Positions 24,244 through 32,807 are shown, numbered from the stretch's first letter. The stretch: DNA of 64,000 nucleotides from Brucellaceae bacterium (GCA_020637775.1 JACKJV010000001.1:496001-560000); one strand, 5' to 3'. Notes: generated by a model from the sequence alone, not told the origin. Numbers and translations are program-made.

Positions 24244-25659
24244 ATGGCCTCGATCACCATTCGGAATCTGGATCCTGCCGTCAAGGACGCGCTGCGCCGC
24301 CGTGCCGCCGCCAATGGCAGGTCCATGGAGGAGGAAGCGCGCATCCATTTCGCCGAACTCGCCGCGGCCACCGATATTCCTCCGGCGATCGCCCCGGCCG
24401 ATGTGGCGGTGGATCGTGCGTCGGGCATCCGCCAGACACTCGCCGGCAAGCGTATCCTGCTCGTCATCGGCGGCGGCATCGCGGCCTACAAGTGCCTTGA
24501 CCTGATCCGCCGCCTGCGCGAGCGCGGGGCTTCCATACGCTGCGTGATGACGGCAGCCGCGCAGCAGTTCATCACGGAAATGGCCGTGGGCGCCCTCACG
24601 GCGGATCGCGTCTTCACCAACCTTTTCGACAGGGCGGACGAGCACGATGTCGGCCATATCCGCCTTTCCCGGGAAGCCGACCTGATCGTCGTCGCCCCGG
24701 CCACCGCCGACCTGATGGCGAAAATGGCCCATGGCCTGGCAAATGACCTGGCATCCACCGTGCTGCTGGCGACCAACCGGCCTGTCCTGATCGCGCCGGC
24801 CATGAACCCGGCCATGTGGACCCATGCCGCCACGCGGCGCAACCGCGAGACGCTGGCGCGCGACGGCATCGCCTTTGCCGGCCCCGGGCGCGGCGAAATG
24901 GCCGAGAGCGGCGAGGCTGGCGAGGGACGCATGGCCGAGCCGATGGAGATCGTGGCGCGCGTCGAAGCCGTGCTCGACACCAGACCCAAGCCGCTCAACG
25001 GCAGGCGCATCATCGTCACCTCCGGGCCGACGCACGAACCGATCGACCCGGTGCGCTACATCGCCAACCGCTCGTCGGGCAAGCAGGGCCATGCCATTGC
25101 CGCCGCGCTGGCCCGGCTGGGCGCCGATGTGCGCCTTGTCTCCGGACCCGTGGCAATCCCCGACCCCGCCGGTGTGACCGTGACGCATGTCGAGAGCGCA
25201 CGCGAGATGATGCAGGCGGTGCAAGGCCTGCTGCCCGCCGATGCCGGCATATTCGTTGCCGCGGTGGCGGATTACCGGGTGGAGAACGCCGCGGCGCAGA
25301 AGATCAAGAAGGAAGGCTCCGCCGGTGCGCCGGACCTGAAGCTGACGGAGAACCCGGACATCCTGAAGACTGTTGGCCACCATGAAGACCGGCCGCGCCT
25401 CGTCATCGGCTTCGCCGCCGAGACTCACGGCGTGGTGGAGCACGCACGCGGCAAGCTGAAGCGCAAGGGCGCCGATCTGATCGTCGCCAACGATGTCTCC
25501 GCCGGCACGGGCATCGGCGAGACCGGGGTCATGGGGGCAGACCGCAACCGCGTCGTCGTCGTATCGGCGTCGGGCGAGGATGCCTGGCCGGAAATGGGTA
25601 AGGATGAGGTTGCCAACCGCCTGGCCGCGCTCGTTGCGGAGCGGCTGACACAGTCATAA
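24244..25659 (+). CDS. coaBC: CoaBC (phosphopantothenoylcysteine synthase/decarboxylase) fused to an N-terminal FitA-like RHH domain
   Basis: CoaBC performs two steps of coenzyme A synthesis: cysteine ligation and decarboxylation. The 471-residue protein is about 65 residues longer at the N terminus than typical forms. Residues 1-38 (MASITIRNLDPAVKDALRRR and then GRSMEEEAR) match the ribbon-helix-helix domain of FitA-type antitoxins. A linker leads to the flavoprotein CoaC domain (GGGIAAYK at 76-83, His138 in DVGHIRL, PAMN at 185-188, GRMAEP at 228-233) and the CoaB domain from about 250 (VTSGPTHEPIDPVRYIAN, KIKK). Ser222 stands where E. coli CoaC has an essential cysteine. No partner PIN toxin gene is nearby. 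The start at 24244 is supported by the domain match itself. Confidence 0.93.
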   Translation: MASITIRNLDPAVKDALRRRAAANGRSMEEEARIHFAELAAATDIPPAIAPADVAVDRASGIRQTLAGKRILLVIGGGIAAYKCLDLIRRLRERGASIRCVMTAAAQQFITEMAVGALTADRVFTNLFDRADEHDVGHIRLSREADLIVVAPATADLMAKMAHGLANDLASTVLLATNRPVLIAPAMNPAMWTHAATRRNRETLARDGIAFAGPGRGEMAESGEAGEGRMAEPMEIVARVEAVLDTRPKPLNGRRIIVTSGPTHEPIDPVRYIANRSSGKQGHAIAAALARLGADVRLVSGPVAIPDPAGVTVTHVESAREMMQAVQGLLPADAGIFVAAVADYRVENAAAQKIKKEGSAGAPDLKLTENPDILKTVGHHEDRPRLVIGFAAETHGVVEHARGKLKRKGADLIVANDVSAGTGIGETGVMGADRNRVVVVSASGEDAWPEMGKDEVANRLAALVAERLTQS

Positions 25660-25812
25660 CAACTTATAATATATTTTTTCTTATTAAACAACCATGAGTG
25701 ACTTCCGTCACTGACATTGGCCCCTCGTTGACCGATCAGTGGGTCGGGGCTGAAAAAGCGGTGTGGCGACCTGGCAGCGTTATCCGCATCGCTCGAATGA
25801 TGGAGCATGCAC

Positions 25813-26322
25813 ATGGACTATAGTGGTTTTCTCGTCCTTTATTCTGGCGGTGCCGATTCCACGCTCATTCTCGCCAGGCACAAGTCGGCGCGGCACCTGT
25901 TGCACTACACGGGCATGAACGCCTTCAAGACCAAGATCGCGGTTGCAAATGCGATGGCGCTCGACCGGCCGATCAATCTGAGGACAATTGGCGAACATCC
26001 CACGCGGGATGGAGAGGTCGGACTTTTTCACAGCCTGGAGGACAGCCTCATGGTTGCCGATGCCGCGATCTACGCGGTCAAGCATGGCATGAAGGGTCTC
26101 GTCCTGGGGTTCAACAAGGACGATATCGGCGTTCCGGTGAAGGCCATCCGGGAGATCGTCGCGCCGGTGGCGCCAGATTTCCGGATCGTGGAGCCGCTTC
26201 GCGACATGCCGGCGAAAGATGTGCGGATGCACCTTGCGGAGATCGCTCCGGACATTCCGACGGTCAGTTGCATGATCGACAGGGAATGCGGCGTCTGCCC
26301 GAAATGCCGGCGTGGCTATTGA
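25813..26322 (+). CDS. Short QueC-like ATP-pyrophosphatase (7-deazaguanine synthase-like)
   Basis: The 169-residue protein has a PP-loop, LYSGGADSTLI at residues 9-19, and a C-terminal zinc-type cluster with Cys153, Cys159, Cys162 and Cys165 (CMIDRECGVCPKC). This resembles QueC, which makes preQ0, but QueC is usually about 220-240 residues and its cluster spacing is C-x8-C-x2-C-x2-C. The best start is the ATG at 25813, seven bases after GGAG. It stands alone: no queD, queE, folE or defence partners are adjacent, and the 150 bp before it are AT-rich unlike the rest of the window. It may be a recent arrival. The substrate is unknown. Confidence 0.75.
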   Translation: MDYSGFLVLYSGGADSTLILARHKSARHLLHYTGMNAFKTKIAVANAMALDRPINLRTIGEHPTRDGEVGLFHSLEDSLMVADAAIYAVKHGMKGLVLGFNKDDIGVPVKAIREIVAPVAPDFRIVEPLRDMPAKDVRMHLAEIAPDIPTVSCMIDRECGVCPKCRRGY

Positions 26323-26363
26323 TATCCAAAGCGGCCGGCGCGGGATGGACATGCCCGCGCCGC

Positions 26364-26672
26364 TCAATTTACCGAAGACCGGGTCCGGACCGGGTGGCAG
26401 GGCGTAAAGCGCTTGGACTCCAGCAAGCCGCCGGCAGCCTGCCGCTTCAGCCTGGCATCCGTGCGCTGCACGGCAATCCGGCAGCGCTGCTGCGTGCGTT
26501 CGACCACCCGCCATTGGCTCTGCTGAAGGCTCCCGTCTGCCGCGCGGTAAACGAAAACGCGTTCTGCCATCCAGACCTGGCCTTCATCCTGGTGGCGTCG
26601 CCGGCCGTCGGCAAGGGCAGGTGTGGCGAGGAGAGCGGACAGCGCGGCGGATATGACAAGGCGGCTCAGCAT
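26364..26672 (-). CDS. Small exported protein of unknown function
   Basis: The 102-residue product starts MLSRLVISAALSALLATPALA, a clear signal peptide, behind GGAAGGGAACCGG. The mature part contains GQVWMAERVFVYRAADG and QWRVVERTQQRCRI with two cysteines late on, and no recognisable domain. It is convergent with the QueC-like gene. It looks like a genuine small periplasmic protein, but I cannot assign a family. Confidence 0.6.
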   Translation of the reverse strand: MLSRLVISAALSALLATPALADGRRRHQDEGQVWMAERVFVYRAADGSLQQSQWRVVERTQQRCRIAVQRTDARLKRQAAGGLLESKRFTPCHPVRTRSSVN

Positions 26673-26893
26673 GGTTTCCGGTTCCCTTCCGATTTTCGTG
26701 GCGCAACGCCGCCGGGCAGAAAGACGCGCGATCATGGCGGCAGCATGGCCCTGCCCGTTGAACCATTGCTAGAGTATTTCGCCCTGCCACAAGCCTTGCC
26801 TGCGACCGTTGAACAATCCGTTGCCTGACCGCACATTGCGCCCGCCATCCGCGTGCATATCTTTGGCGCAATCGTCACAAGGAGGACAAGGCC

Positions 26894-27814
26894 ATGTCCA
26901 TTCGCCCGATCCGTCAGTTTTCCGGCACACGTCCGACGCTTGAAGGCGCCGGCGTCCATCTCCACCGCGTCTTCGGTTTCGGCGATCCGTCGCTGACCGA
27001 TCCGTTTCTCATGATGGACGATTTCCGCAACGACCGCCCGGAAGATTATGCCGCGGGCTTCCCCTGGCACCCGCATCGCGGCATCGAGACCATCACCTAC
27101 GTCCTGTCGGGCACGGTGGACCATGCCGACAGCCTGGGCAATGCCGGAACGCTGGGCGCCGGCTCCGTGCAGTGGATGACCGCCGGCTCCGGCATCCTGC
27201 ACCAGGAAATGCCGAGGGGCGATGCCTTCGGCCGGATGCACGGATTCCAGCTCTGGGCCAACCTGCCGTCCGACCGCAAGATGACCAGCCCGCGCTACCA
27301 GGATATCCAGGCAAGGGACATTCCGGAAATCATCGATGATGACGGGACGAAGGTGCGCGTGATCGTCGGGGAGTTCTGGGGCAAGTCCGGCCCCGTGGAC
27401 GGCATTGCCGCCGACCCCCAATATCTCGATATCACCGTGCCCGCCGGCATGCGCAAGACCTTCAAGGTCGACACCTACCGCAATGCCTTCGCCTATATCT
27501 TCGAGGGCTCGGCGACCTTCCGCGATGCGTCGAACCCGTTTGGCGTTCTGGTGGAAAAGGAAGTGAATGGCGAGGAGGTGCATGTGCGCGACATGTCGGG
27601 CAACCGCACGCTGGTCATTTTCGACACCGGCGACGAGGTGACCGTGCAGGCCGGCGAGAAGGGCGTGCGCTTCCTTCTGGTCTCCGGCAAGCCGATCCGC
27701 GAGCCGGTCGCATGGCACGGGCCGATCGTCATGAACACGCAGGAAGAACTGGCGCAGGCCTTCAAGGAACTGCGCAACGGATCCTTCATCCGCGAGGGCG
27801 CCCGCTTCGAATGA
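26894..27814 (+). CDS. Pirin family protein
   Basis: The 306-residue bicupin has the pirin metal-binding motif in FPWHPHRGIETITYVLSG (residues 56-73) and HQEMPRG near 110, plus FQLWANLP. Pirins bind a metal; some have quercetin dioxygenase activity and others bind regulators, so the role cannot be settled from sequence. The start follows AAGGAGGACAAGGCC, a strong ribosome site. It is a single-gene unit. Confidence 0.94.
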   Translation: MSIRPIRQFSGTRPTLEGAGVHLHRVFGFGDPSLTDPFLMMDDFRNDRPEDYAAGFPWHPHRGIETITYVLSGTVDHADSLGNAGTLGAGSVQWMTAGSGILHQEMPRGDAFGRMHGFQLWANLPSDRKMTSPRYQDIQARDIPEIIDDDGTKVRVIVGEFWGKSGPVDGIAADPQYLDITVPAGMRKTFKVDTYRNAFAYIFEGSATFRDASNPFGVLVEKEVNGEEVHVRDMSGNRTLVIFDTGDEVTVQAGEKGVRFLLVSGKPIREPVAWHGPIVMNTQEELAQAFKELRNGSFIREGARFE

Positions 27815-27907
27815 AGCCCGGCGGAAGCAGCGGAGTGCACAGGCGCCGGGCACCGGTTTCCGTGGCCTGGCGCTCCCATCCTTGCCGGCAACCGGGCTCC
27901 GCGCGTC

Positions 27908-28651
27908 TCACAACAGGTTGAAGAAGATCGCCTTTGCGGCCGCCGCCGTCGTGTTGGGCGCGTGCATTTTCCGGCGCGCCGAATTCAGGTAGGCCTCCAC
28001 CGTCTTGCGCGACAGGGCAAGACGGTGCGCCATCTGGTCGCTTGTCAGACCGCCGGCTGCCAGTGACAGGACGGCTTGCTCCCGCGGTGACAGCGGAAAG
28101 GTCAAGTGTGCCAATGCAAGGCGGTAGTCCCGGTCGAAGGCGGTCACCAGTGCGCACATGTTTTGCGAATTCCGTGTCCAGATCGCTTCGAACGCATCGG
28201 GACCGGTATCGCCGGCGCAAAGCCCGAACCCGCCACAAGGACGCTTGCCATGGGCAAACACGGGAATGCTGACACCCGTGGAGAAGCCGAGAAGGTCATC
28301 CCTTCGCCACCGTCTTCTTTCCTCGGGCCTCATCTGGTCGAACAGGGTGGCGTCCGACCACAGAACCGGTTTGCCGGTCTCGAACAGGCGGCGCACCGAG
28401 TAGTCCTCGGCCAGAAGGCCCTTGTGTGAAATGAACCCGAGATAGCTTTCGGGATAGCTTGTCTTCCACATCGCAATGCGGCTCAGACCTTCCGGGGGGT
28501 CGAACAATGACCCGACATGGACGATCCCGTAGAACATGCTGGAAATGCCGAAGGGCGACAGGTCAAAGGCCAGCCTGTCCCAGGCAGCCTCCAGTTGAGA
28601 TCCGGCGTCCCCTCCGGCTCTCCTGCTTACACCGCCCCCACTTGTGATCAC
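27908..28651 (-). CDS. LuxR-family transcriptional regulator with autoinducer-binding-like domain (solo 1)
   Basis: The roughly 247-residue protein has an N-terminal autoinducer-binding-like domain and a C-terminal LuxR helix-turn-helix (LSPREQAVLSLAAGGLTSDQ, then SRKTVEAYLNSARRKM). In the sensing domain SYPESYLGFISHKGLLAEDY aligns with the ligand pocket of TraR/LasR, but the conserved Trp is Tyr and the Asp-Pro pair is Asp-Tyr, so a standard acyl-homoserine lactone may not fit. No luxI-type synthase is in the window. The GTG at 28651 has a better ribosome site than the GTG at 28675. It is divergent from the surface lipoprotein gene and resembles the second regulator at 31.9 kb. Confidence 0.85.
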   Translation of the reverse strand: MITSGGGVSRRAGGDAGSQLEAAWDRLAFDLSPFGISSMFYGIVHVGSLFDPPEGLSRIAMWKTSYPESYLGFISHKGLLAEDYSVRRLFETGKPVLWSDATLFDQMRPEERRRWRRDDLLGFSTGVSIPVFAHGKRPCGGFGLCAGDTGPDAFEAIWTRNSQNMCALVTAFDRDYRLALAHLTFPLSPREQAVLSLAAGGLTSDQMAHRLALSRKTVEAYLNSARRKMHAPNTTAAAAKAIFFNLL

Positions 28652-28791
28652 CAAATAACCCTGACCCTCGCACACACGTTCAATTTATACGAGAATAGAC
28701 GACCCAATCAATAGCGTAAAATTCCCGTATTGAGCGACAAATGCAACTTGCAGACAAGAAGGCTCAAGTTTTCGATCTTACGGAGAGGGAA

Positions 28792-29673
28792 ATGCAGGAT
28801 TCGAAATTCATTCATGCGCTGATTGTCTGTGCGGGCGTTCTGGCTCTGCCGGCCTGTTCGACCACGTCGCCCGTCACGACCGGGTCCACCGATCCCGCGG
28901 CAGGCGACGGCGACCCGAAGCCGACCGAAACCGTGTCGACGCCAACCGGGCTTTCCACGTCAGTGGCCGACAAGCTGGGCGACAGCACGACGCTCAGTTT
29001 CGCTGCGGACGGGAAGGAGATCAAGATTCCGGTTCACGCGTCCCGCCTGGGGGGCGAAGGGGCGCCTAGCCTTGTCGTGGACGGGCAGGACGAAAACCTC
29101 GTCATTGACGGTGTCAGCTACAAGCTGACCCATGAATCGGAATCCGACTCGATCGTGCAGGGTTCGGCCTTTGCGCTGGTCATGGCCGGTGTGGGAAATG
29201 ACAACCAGGGCGCCGCCTTCATTGGCACCGGCCCGGCCTATGGCGACACGAGCGAGGGTGCCGACGTCAAGCGGTTCGATATCCTGCTTCGCGGTACGCC
29301 GACCGATCCGGCCAAGCTGCCCACTGCCAAAGCTGATTACGTGGGCGAATACGCGGCCACTTTCCTGCGCCTGGACGGAGGCGGCGTGGACCAAGGGACA
29401 TTCAACGCGACGGCCGACTTCGGCGCGGCGCAGAGCGTGACCGGATCGTTTGTCAGCGATGCCACCGGAAATGAAGTTGGCACGTTGAGTGCCGCCATTT
29501 CCGGAAACGGTTTCACCGGCACCGGAACCATGACCGAAGATCCCGACGGACTAGGCGACTTTGCGGCAGCCGGCATGTTTACCGGCGACGGGGCGACGGG
29601 GATCGTCGGTGCCGGTCAGCGCGGCACTGCCTCGACATATGATGTCGTGGTCTTCGAGGGCACCAAGCAGTAA
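28792..29673 (+). CDS. Surface lipoprotein with TbpB-like C-terminal barrel (probable Slam substrate)
   Basis: The 293-residue protein starts at an ATG behind GGAGAGGGA and has a lipoprotein signal peptide with lipobox LPAC (Cys at about residue 20). A low-complexity, Ser/Thr/Pro/Gly-rich linker follows, as in surface lipoproteins. The C-terminal half (GTFNATADFGAAQSVTGSF, then SAAISGNGFTGTGTM and FTGDGATGIVGAG) has the pattern of the TbpB-type eight-strand barrel. A Slam-type exporter is encoded 66 bp downstream, and such pairs deliver the lipoprotein to the outside of the cell. The ligand is unknown; similarity to transferrin binders is only structural. Confidence 0.82.
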   Translation: MQDSKFIHALIVCAGVLALPACSTTSPVTTGSTDPAAGDGDPKPTETVSTPTGLSTSVADKLGDSTTLSFAADGKEIKIPVHASRLGGEGAPSLVVDGQDENLVIDGVSYKLTHESESDSIVQGSAFALVMAGVGNDNQGAAFIGTGPAYGDTSEGADVKRFDILLRGTPTDPAKLPTAKADYVGEYAATFLRLDGGGVDQGTFNATADFGAAQSVTGSFVSDATGNEVGTLSAAISGNGFTGTGTMTEDPDGLGDFAAAGMFTGDGATGIVGAGQRGTASTYDVVVFEGTKQ

Positions 29674-29739
29674 CGGCCTTTCGCACTTGCCCTCATGGGC
29701 CGCCGATGCGCGGCCCATGTCCTGCCGGAGACCGACACG

Positions 29740-31038
29740 GTGCGCAAAATCACTGGAATCCTGTGTGCAGCACTTGTCCTGGGGGCGGTCTCCGCCAAAG
29801 CCGGAGAGGCTGATGCGTCTTCGGCTGCTTCAAGCGGCTTCGGTGCCCTTCACGAGGCGCTTGCCGCCGGCCGTTGGAGCGAGGCGGACGCCCACGCCCG
29901 CGCCCTCGATGCGGCCCTTGGCAAGGGCGATGTCTTTCGCGCCTATGCCTCAGCCACGCGCTTTGCCCGCAACGGCGAGTGCGACAAGGCGGTGCCGCTG
30001 GCGCGGCTGGCCGCAGGCGCCGTTCCAGAATTTGTCCATGCCTATGAGCCATGGGCGCGCTGCCTTCTGCGCGACGGCAACCGGCAGGGCGCCATCGATC
30101 TCTATGCCGGGGCAGCGCGGCGCCTCCCGCCCGGCCCGATGAAGGACTTGGCGCTGCGCAATGCCGCGGCCCTCGAACCGGATCGCGACTGGCGTTTCTC
30201 CGTCAGCGGAACATTGACGCCATCGACGAACACGGTCCGCCAGACATCGCAGGACAGGATCGGCTTCCTGTCCATCAGCGAGGAGTCTCAGGCAAAACCG
30301 GGCGTCATGTTCGGAGGCGATGCCTTCGCGACCAAACCGCTGTTTTTTCGCGGACGTCTTTCGGCCCTGGTACGATTGAGGATCGGTTTCCGCCATGAAA
30401 CGGCAGAAAACCTCTTCCACCCGGTCGCCGGCGCCGAGATGGATTTCGTCTATTCCGCCAGCGCCCGCACGAGCGTTTCGCTGACCCCGTTCTACGAGCA
30501 CATGTGGACCGGAACCAGCTCCTACCGCCATGCCGCGGGAACACGCCTTGCCGTGGTCCATGCCCTCGATTCGCAACGCCTGCTTCGCCTCACCGGCAGC
30601 CTGGCCTGGCACGACTATGCCAATGATGCGCGTGACGGGCTGCAAGCCGCGCTGTCATTGACCCATGAGCGCATGATCGGCGCCGATGACCGCGTGACGC
30701 TATCGGTGTCGGCAGCCCGCAACGGCGCGCGCATCCCGGTTCTACAATCGTATCAGGCCAGTGTCAGCGCCGAATGGGAACATGCCTTTGCCAACGGCTT
30801 CGTGCCAAGCATCGGAGCCACCGCCTTGCTGCGGCGCTACGATGGCAATGCGCCACTGTCATCGCAAAAGCAGTTGGACACGTATTTGTCGGCGCAGATC
30901 GGTATCAGCCATCGCAATATCCGCCTTGGCCGGTTGCGCCCGGAAGCAGTCTTCTCGGCAACGCGCCAGTTCTCGAACAACCCGTTCTATGATTACACGG
31001 CGTTCGATGGCGGCCTTCGCCTGAAGGCGGCGTTCTGA
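29740..31038 (+). CDS. Slam-type surface lipoprotein assembly modifier (DUF560)
   Basis: The 432-residue protein has a signal peptide (VRKITGILCAALVLGAVSAKA), a helical TPR-like N-terminal domain to about residue 140, and then a beta-barrel beginning DWRFSVSGTLTPSTNT and ending SNNPFYDYTAFDGGLRLKAAF with terminal Phe, as in outer-membrane proteins. This is the layout of Slam proteins, which move surface lipoproteins across the outer membrane. A GTG at 29740 with GGAG upstream puts the signal peptide at the N terminus; an ATG 45 bp earlier would add an unlikely leader. Its probable client is the lipoprotein encoded just upstream. Confidence 0.83.
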   Translation: MRKITGILCAALVLGAVSAKAGEADASSAASSGFGALHEALAAGRWSEADAHARALDAALGKGDVFRAYASATRFARNGECDKAVPLARLAAGAVPEFVHAYEPWARCLLRDGNRQGAIDLYAGAARRLPPGPMKDLALRNAAALEPDRDWRFSVSGTLTPSTNTVRQTSQDRIGFLSISEESQAKPGVMFGGDAFATKPLFFRGRLSALVRLRIGFRHETAENLFHPVAGAEMDFVYSASARTSVSLTPFYEHMWTGTSSYRHAAGTRLAVVHALDSQRLLRLTGSLAWHDYANDARDGLQAALSLTHERMIGADDRVTLSVSAARNGARIPVLQSYQASVSAEWEHAFANGFVPSIGATALLRRYDGNAPLSSQKQLDTYLSAQIGISHRNIRLGRLRPEAVFSATRQFSNNPFYDYTAFDGGLRLKAAF

Positions 31039-31055
31039 GACCCCCGGGAAACAGG

Positions 31056-31085
31056 AACCCGGCGGGTGTGCCGCCGGGTTCTTCG
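31056..31085. terminator. Hairpin terminator between the Slam gene and the peroxiredoxin gene
   Basis: A perfect 10-bp stem, AACCCGGCGG with CCGCCGGGTT, encloses a 5-nt loop and is followed by CTTCGTC. It lies between two convergent genes (stops at 31038 and 31107) and may serve both, though the U-tract is short on either side. Confidence 0.65.
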
Positions 31086-31106
31086 TCAGGTTGAAGAATG
31101 GCTGCC

Positions 31107-31763
31107 TCAGGCCGCCGGATCCTTGATCGTGCGCAGATAGGGCAGCACGACATTCACGTCGCCGAATTTCTCCCTGGCCTGCTCGGTGGTCAGTGACAGC
31201 GCCACGATCACGTCTTCGCCCGGTGTCCAGTTGGCCGGCGTGGCGATCGGCACGCCATCGGTCGCCATAACGGCGTCCAGCGCGCGCAGCACTTCCGCGA
31301 AATTCCGGCCCACCGACATCGGGTAGGTCATCATCAGGCGCACCTTCTTGTCCGGGCCGATGATGAAGACGGAACGCACCGTGGCCGTGTCGGCCGGGGT
31401 GCGGCCATCCGGCAGATAGGCTTCCGCCGGCAGCATGTCGAAGGCCTTCGACAGTTCAAGGCCGGTATCCGCGACGATGGGGAAGAAGGCGTCGGCCTTG
31501 GCGACCTGTTCGATGTCGCCCTTCCACTTCCTGTGTTCCTCGACATTGTCGACCGAAACGCCGAGCACCTTCGTGCCGCGCTTTTCCCACTCGGCCTTGA
31601 GCTGTGCGACGGCACCGAACTCTGTGGTGCAGACCGGGGTGAAATCCTTCGGGTGGGAAAACACGATGGCGTAGCTGTCGCCGATGAAGTCATGCAGGGC
31701 AAAGGAACCCTGGTCGGTCTCGACGGTGATGTTCGGGACGGTGTCGTTGATACGAAGCGCCAT
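31107..31763 (-). CDS. 1-Cys peroxiredoxin (Prx6 type)
   Basis: The 218-residue protein reduces peroxides in the cytosol. The peroxidatic cysteine is Cys45 in HPKDFTPVCTTE and there is no other cysteine, so it is a 1-Cys Prx6-type enzyme that needs an external thiol. The C-terminal segment SLTTEQAREKFG is typical. The ATG at 31763 follows AAGGAGACG. It lies between the Slam gene and the second LuxR gene without obvious cotranscription. Confidence 0.94.
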   Translation of the reverse strand: MALRINDTVPNITVETDQGSFALHDFIGDSYAIVFSHPKDFTPVCTTEFGAVAQLKAEWEKRGTKVLGVSVDNVEEHRKWKGDIEQVAKADAFFPIVADTGLELSKAFDMLPAEAYLPDGRTPADTATVRSVFIIGPDKKVRLMMTYPMSVGRNFAEVLRALDAVMATDGVPIATPANWTPGEDVIVALSLTTEQAREKFGDVNVVLPYLRTIKDPAA

Positions 31764-31914
31764 GGAAGCACGTCTCCTTGTCTGGTTCGGGGAAAATGGT
31801 TCTTGAGTGATATATTGAAAATGCGCAGCGATTTTGACTGCGGCGGTGCGACGCAGCATCGACGGCACGGGTAGAAGGCCGCGAACCGGTCTTGCAAGCT
31901 CTGCGCGGCTGCGA

Positions 31915-32661
31915 TCAGACCATCTGGAAGAAGACAGCCTTGGCCACCGCCTCCGCCGTGCTGCGCGAACGGGTCTTGCGTCTTGCGGCGGCGAGATAGG
32001 CTTCCGCCGTCTTCGGCGACAGCTTCATTTCGTAGCCGCACTGCGCCACGGTCATGCCGCTGGCGATCAGCGCAAGCACCCGGATTTCCTGGCGCGACAG
32101 ACCAAAGAACGTCTTGGCGAAGGGATGCCGGAAATGCGCGTCGAAGCAGGCCAGTTGTTCAGCAAGATCGTCGCAACGCCCGTCCAGAAGCCGGTCGAAG
32201 GCTGCCGCATCCTGGGCACTGTGCCGCAAGCCGAAGCCGCCGCAGATCTGCCCGGAACCGGAAAAGAGCGGCACGGAGACCCCGACATCCATGCCGTGAC
32301 GCCGGTTGATCGCGCGCCGCTCCTTCTGGACAGGCGTCGCATCCACCCAGACCTTTTCGTCATGCCAGAAGCAGATACGCCGATGATGCAGGCAGCATTG
32401 GGCCAGGCGGTCATGCGTCAACGGGTCGCCGGCCAGGACCTCCAGAAAGCTCTCGGGAAAGGTCGACTTCCAGACACACTTTTCGTGCAGGTTGGCAAGC
32501 GCCTTTATCGTGACGCCCACGGCATAGACGCCATAGAAAATGCCATCCACCTGATATTCCCGCGCCAGCCATGATTCCAGCGCCGACCATAGCCGGTCCG
32601 GGTCATGTCCATCGGCTTGAGCCAGACCGAGCCAGCCTTCAAATTGTCTTGACAGTCGCAT
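31915..32661 (-). CDS. LuxR-family transcriptional regulator with autoinducer-binding-like domain (solo 2)
   Basis: The 248-residue protein has the same architecture as the regulator at 27.9 kb: a sensing domain with IFYGVYAVGV and FPESFLEVLAG, and a C-terminal LuxR helix-turn-helix (LSRQEIRVLALIASGMTVAQ, SPKTAEAYLAAARRKT). Both end with an Ala-Lys-Ala-x-Phe-Phe-x-x-hydrophobic tail, which suggests duplication. The pocket Trp of TraR is Phe here. There is no cognate synthase gene nearby. It reads toward the peroxiredoxin gene with a 150-bp gap, and its promoter must lie in 32662-32800. Confidence 0.85.
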   Translation of the reverse strand: MRLSRQFEGWLGLAQADGHDPDRLWSALESWLAREYQVDGIFYGVYAVGVTIKALANLHEKCVWKSTFPESFLEVLAGDPLTHDRLAQCCLHHRRICFWHDEKVWVDATPVQKERRAINRRHGMDVGVSVPLFSGSGQICGGFGLRHSAQDAAAFDRLLDGRCDDLAEQLACFDAHFRHPFAKTFFGLSRQEIRVLALIASGMTVAQCGYEMKLSPKTAEAYLAAARRKTRSRSTAEAVAKAVFFQMV

Positions 32662-32807
32662 CTGCGCCCCATCCCCGCATGCTTATTAGCAGCACGGATC
32701 AGGCGTGAGAAACCTAGGGAAATGCCTATATTGTTGATATCGCAATCATTGGGCTATTTCAGCGCAACCTGATGCGGAGAGGGGTGACCCGCCCCGCTTT
32801 CAGGGGG

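Noticed and set aside
28652-28791. A lux-box-like palindrome in the gap between LuxR solo 1 and the lipoprotein gene
   Set aside because: I looked for an 18-20 bp inverted repeat and found none convincing.
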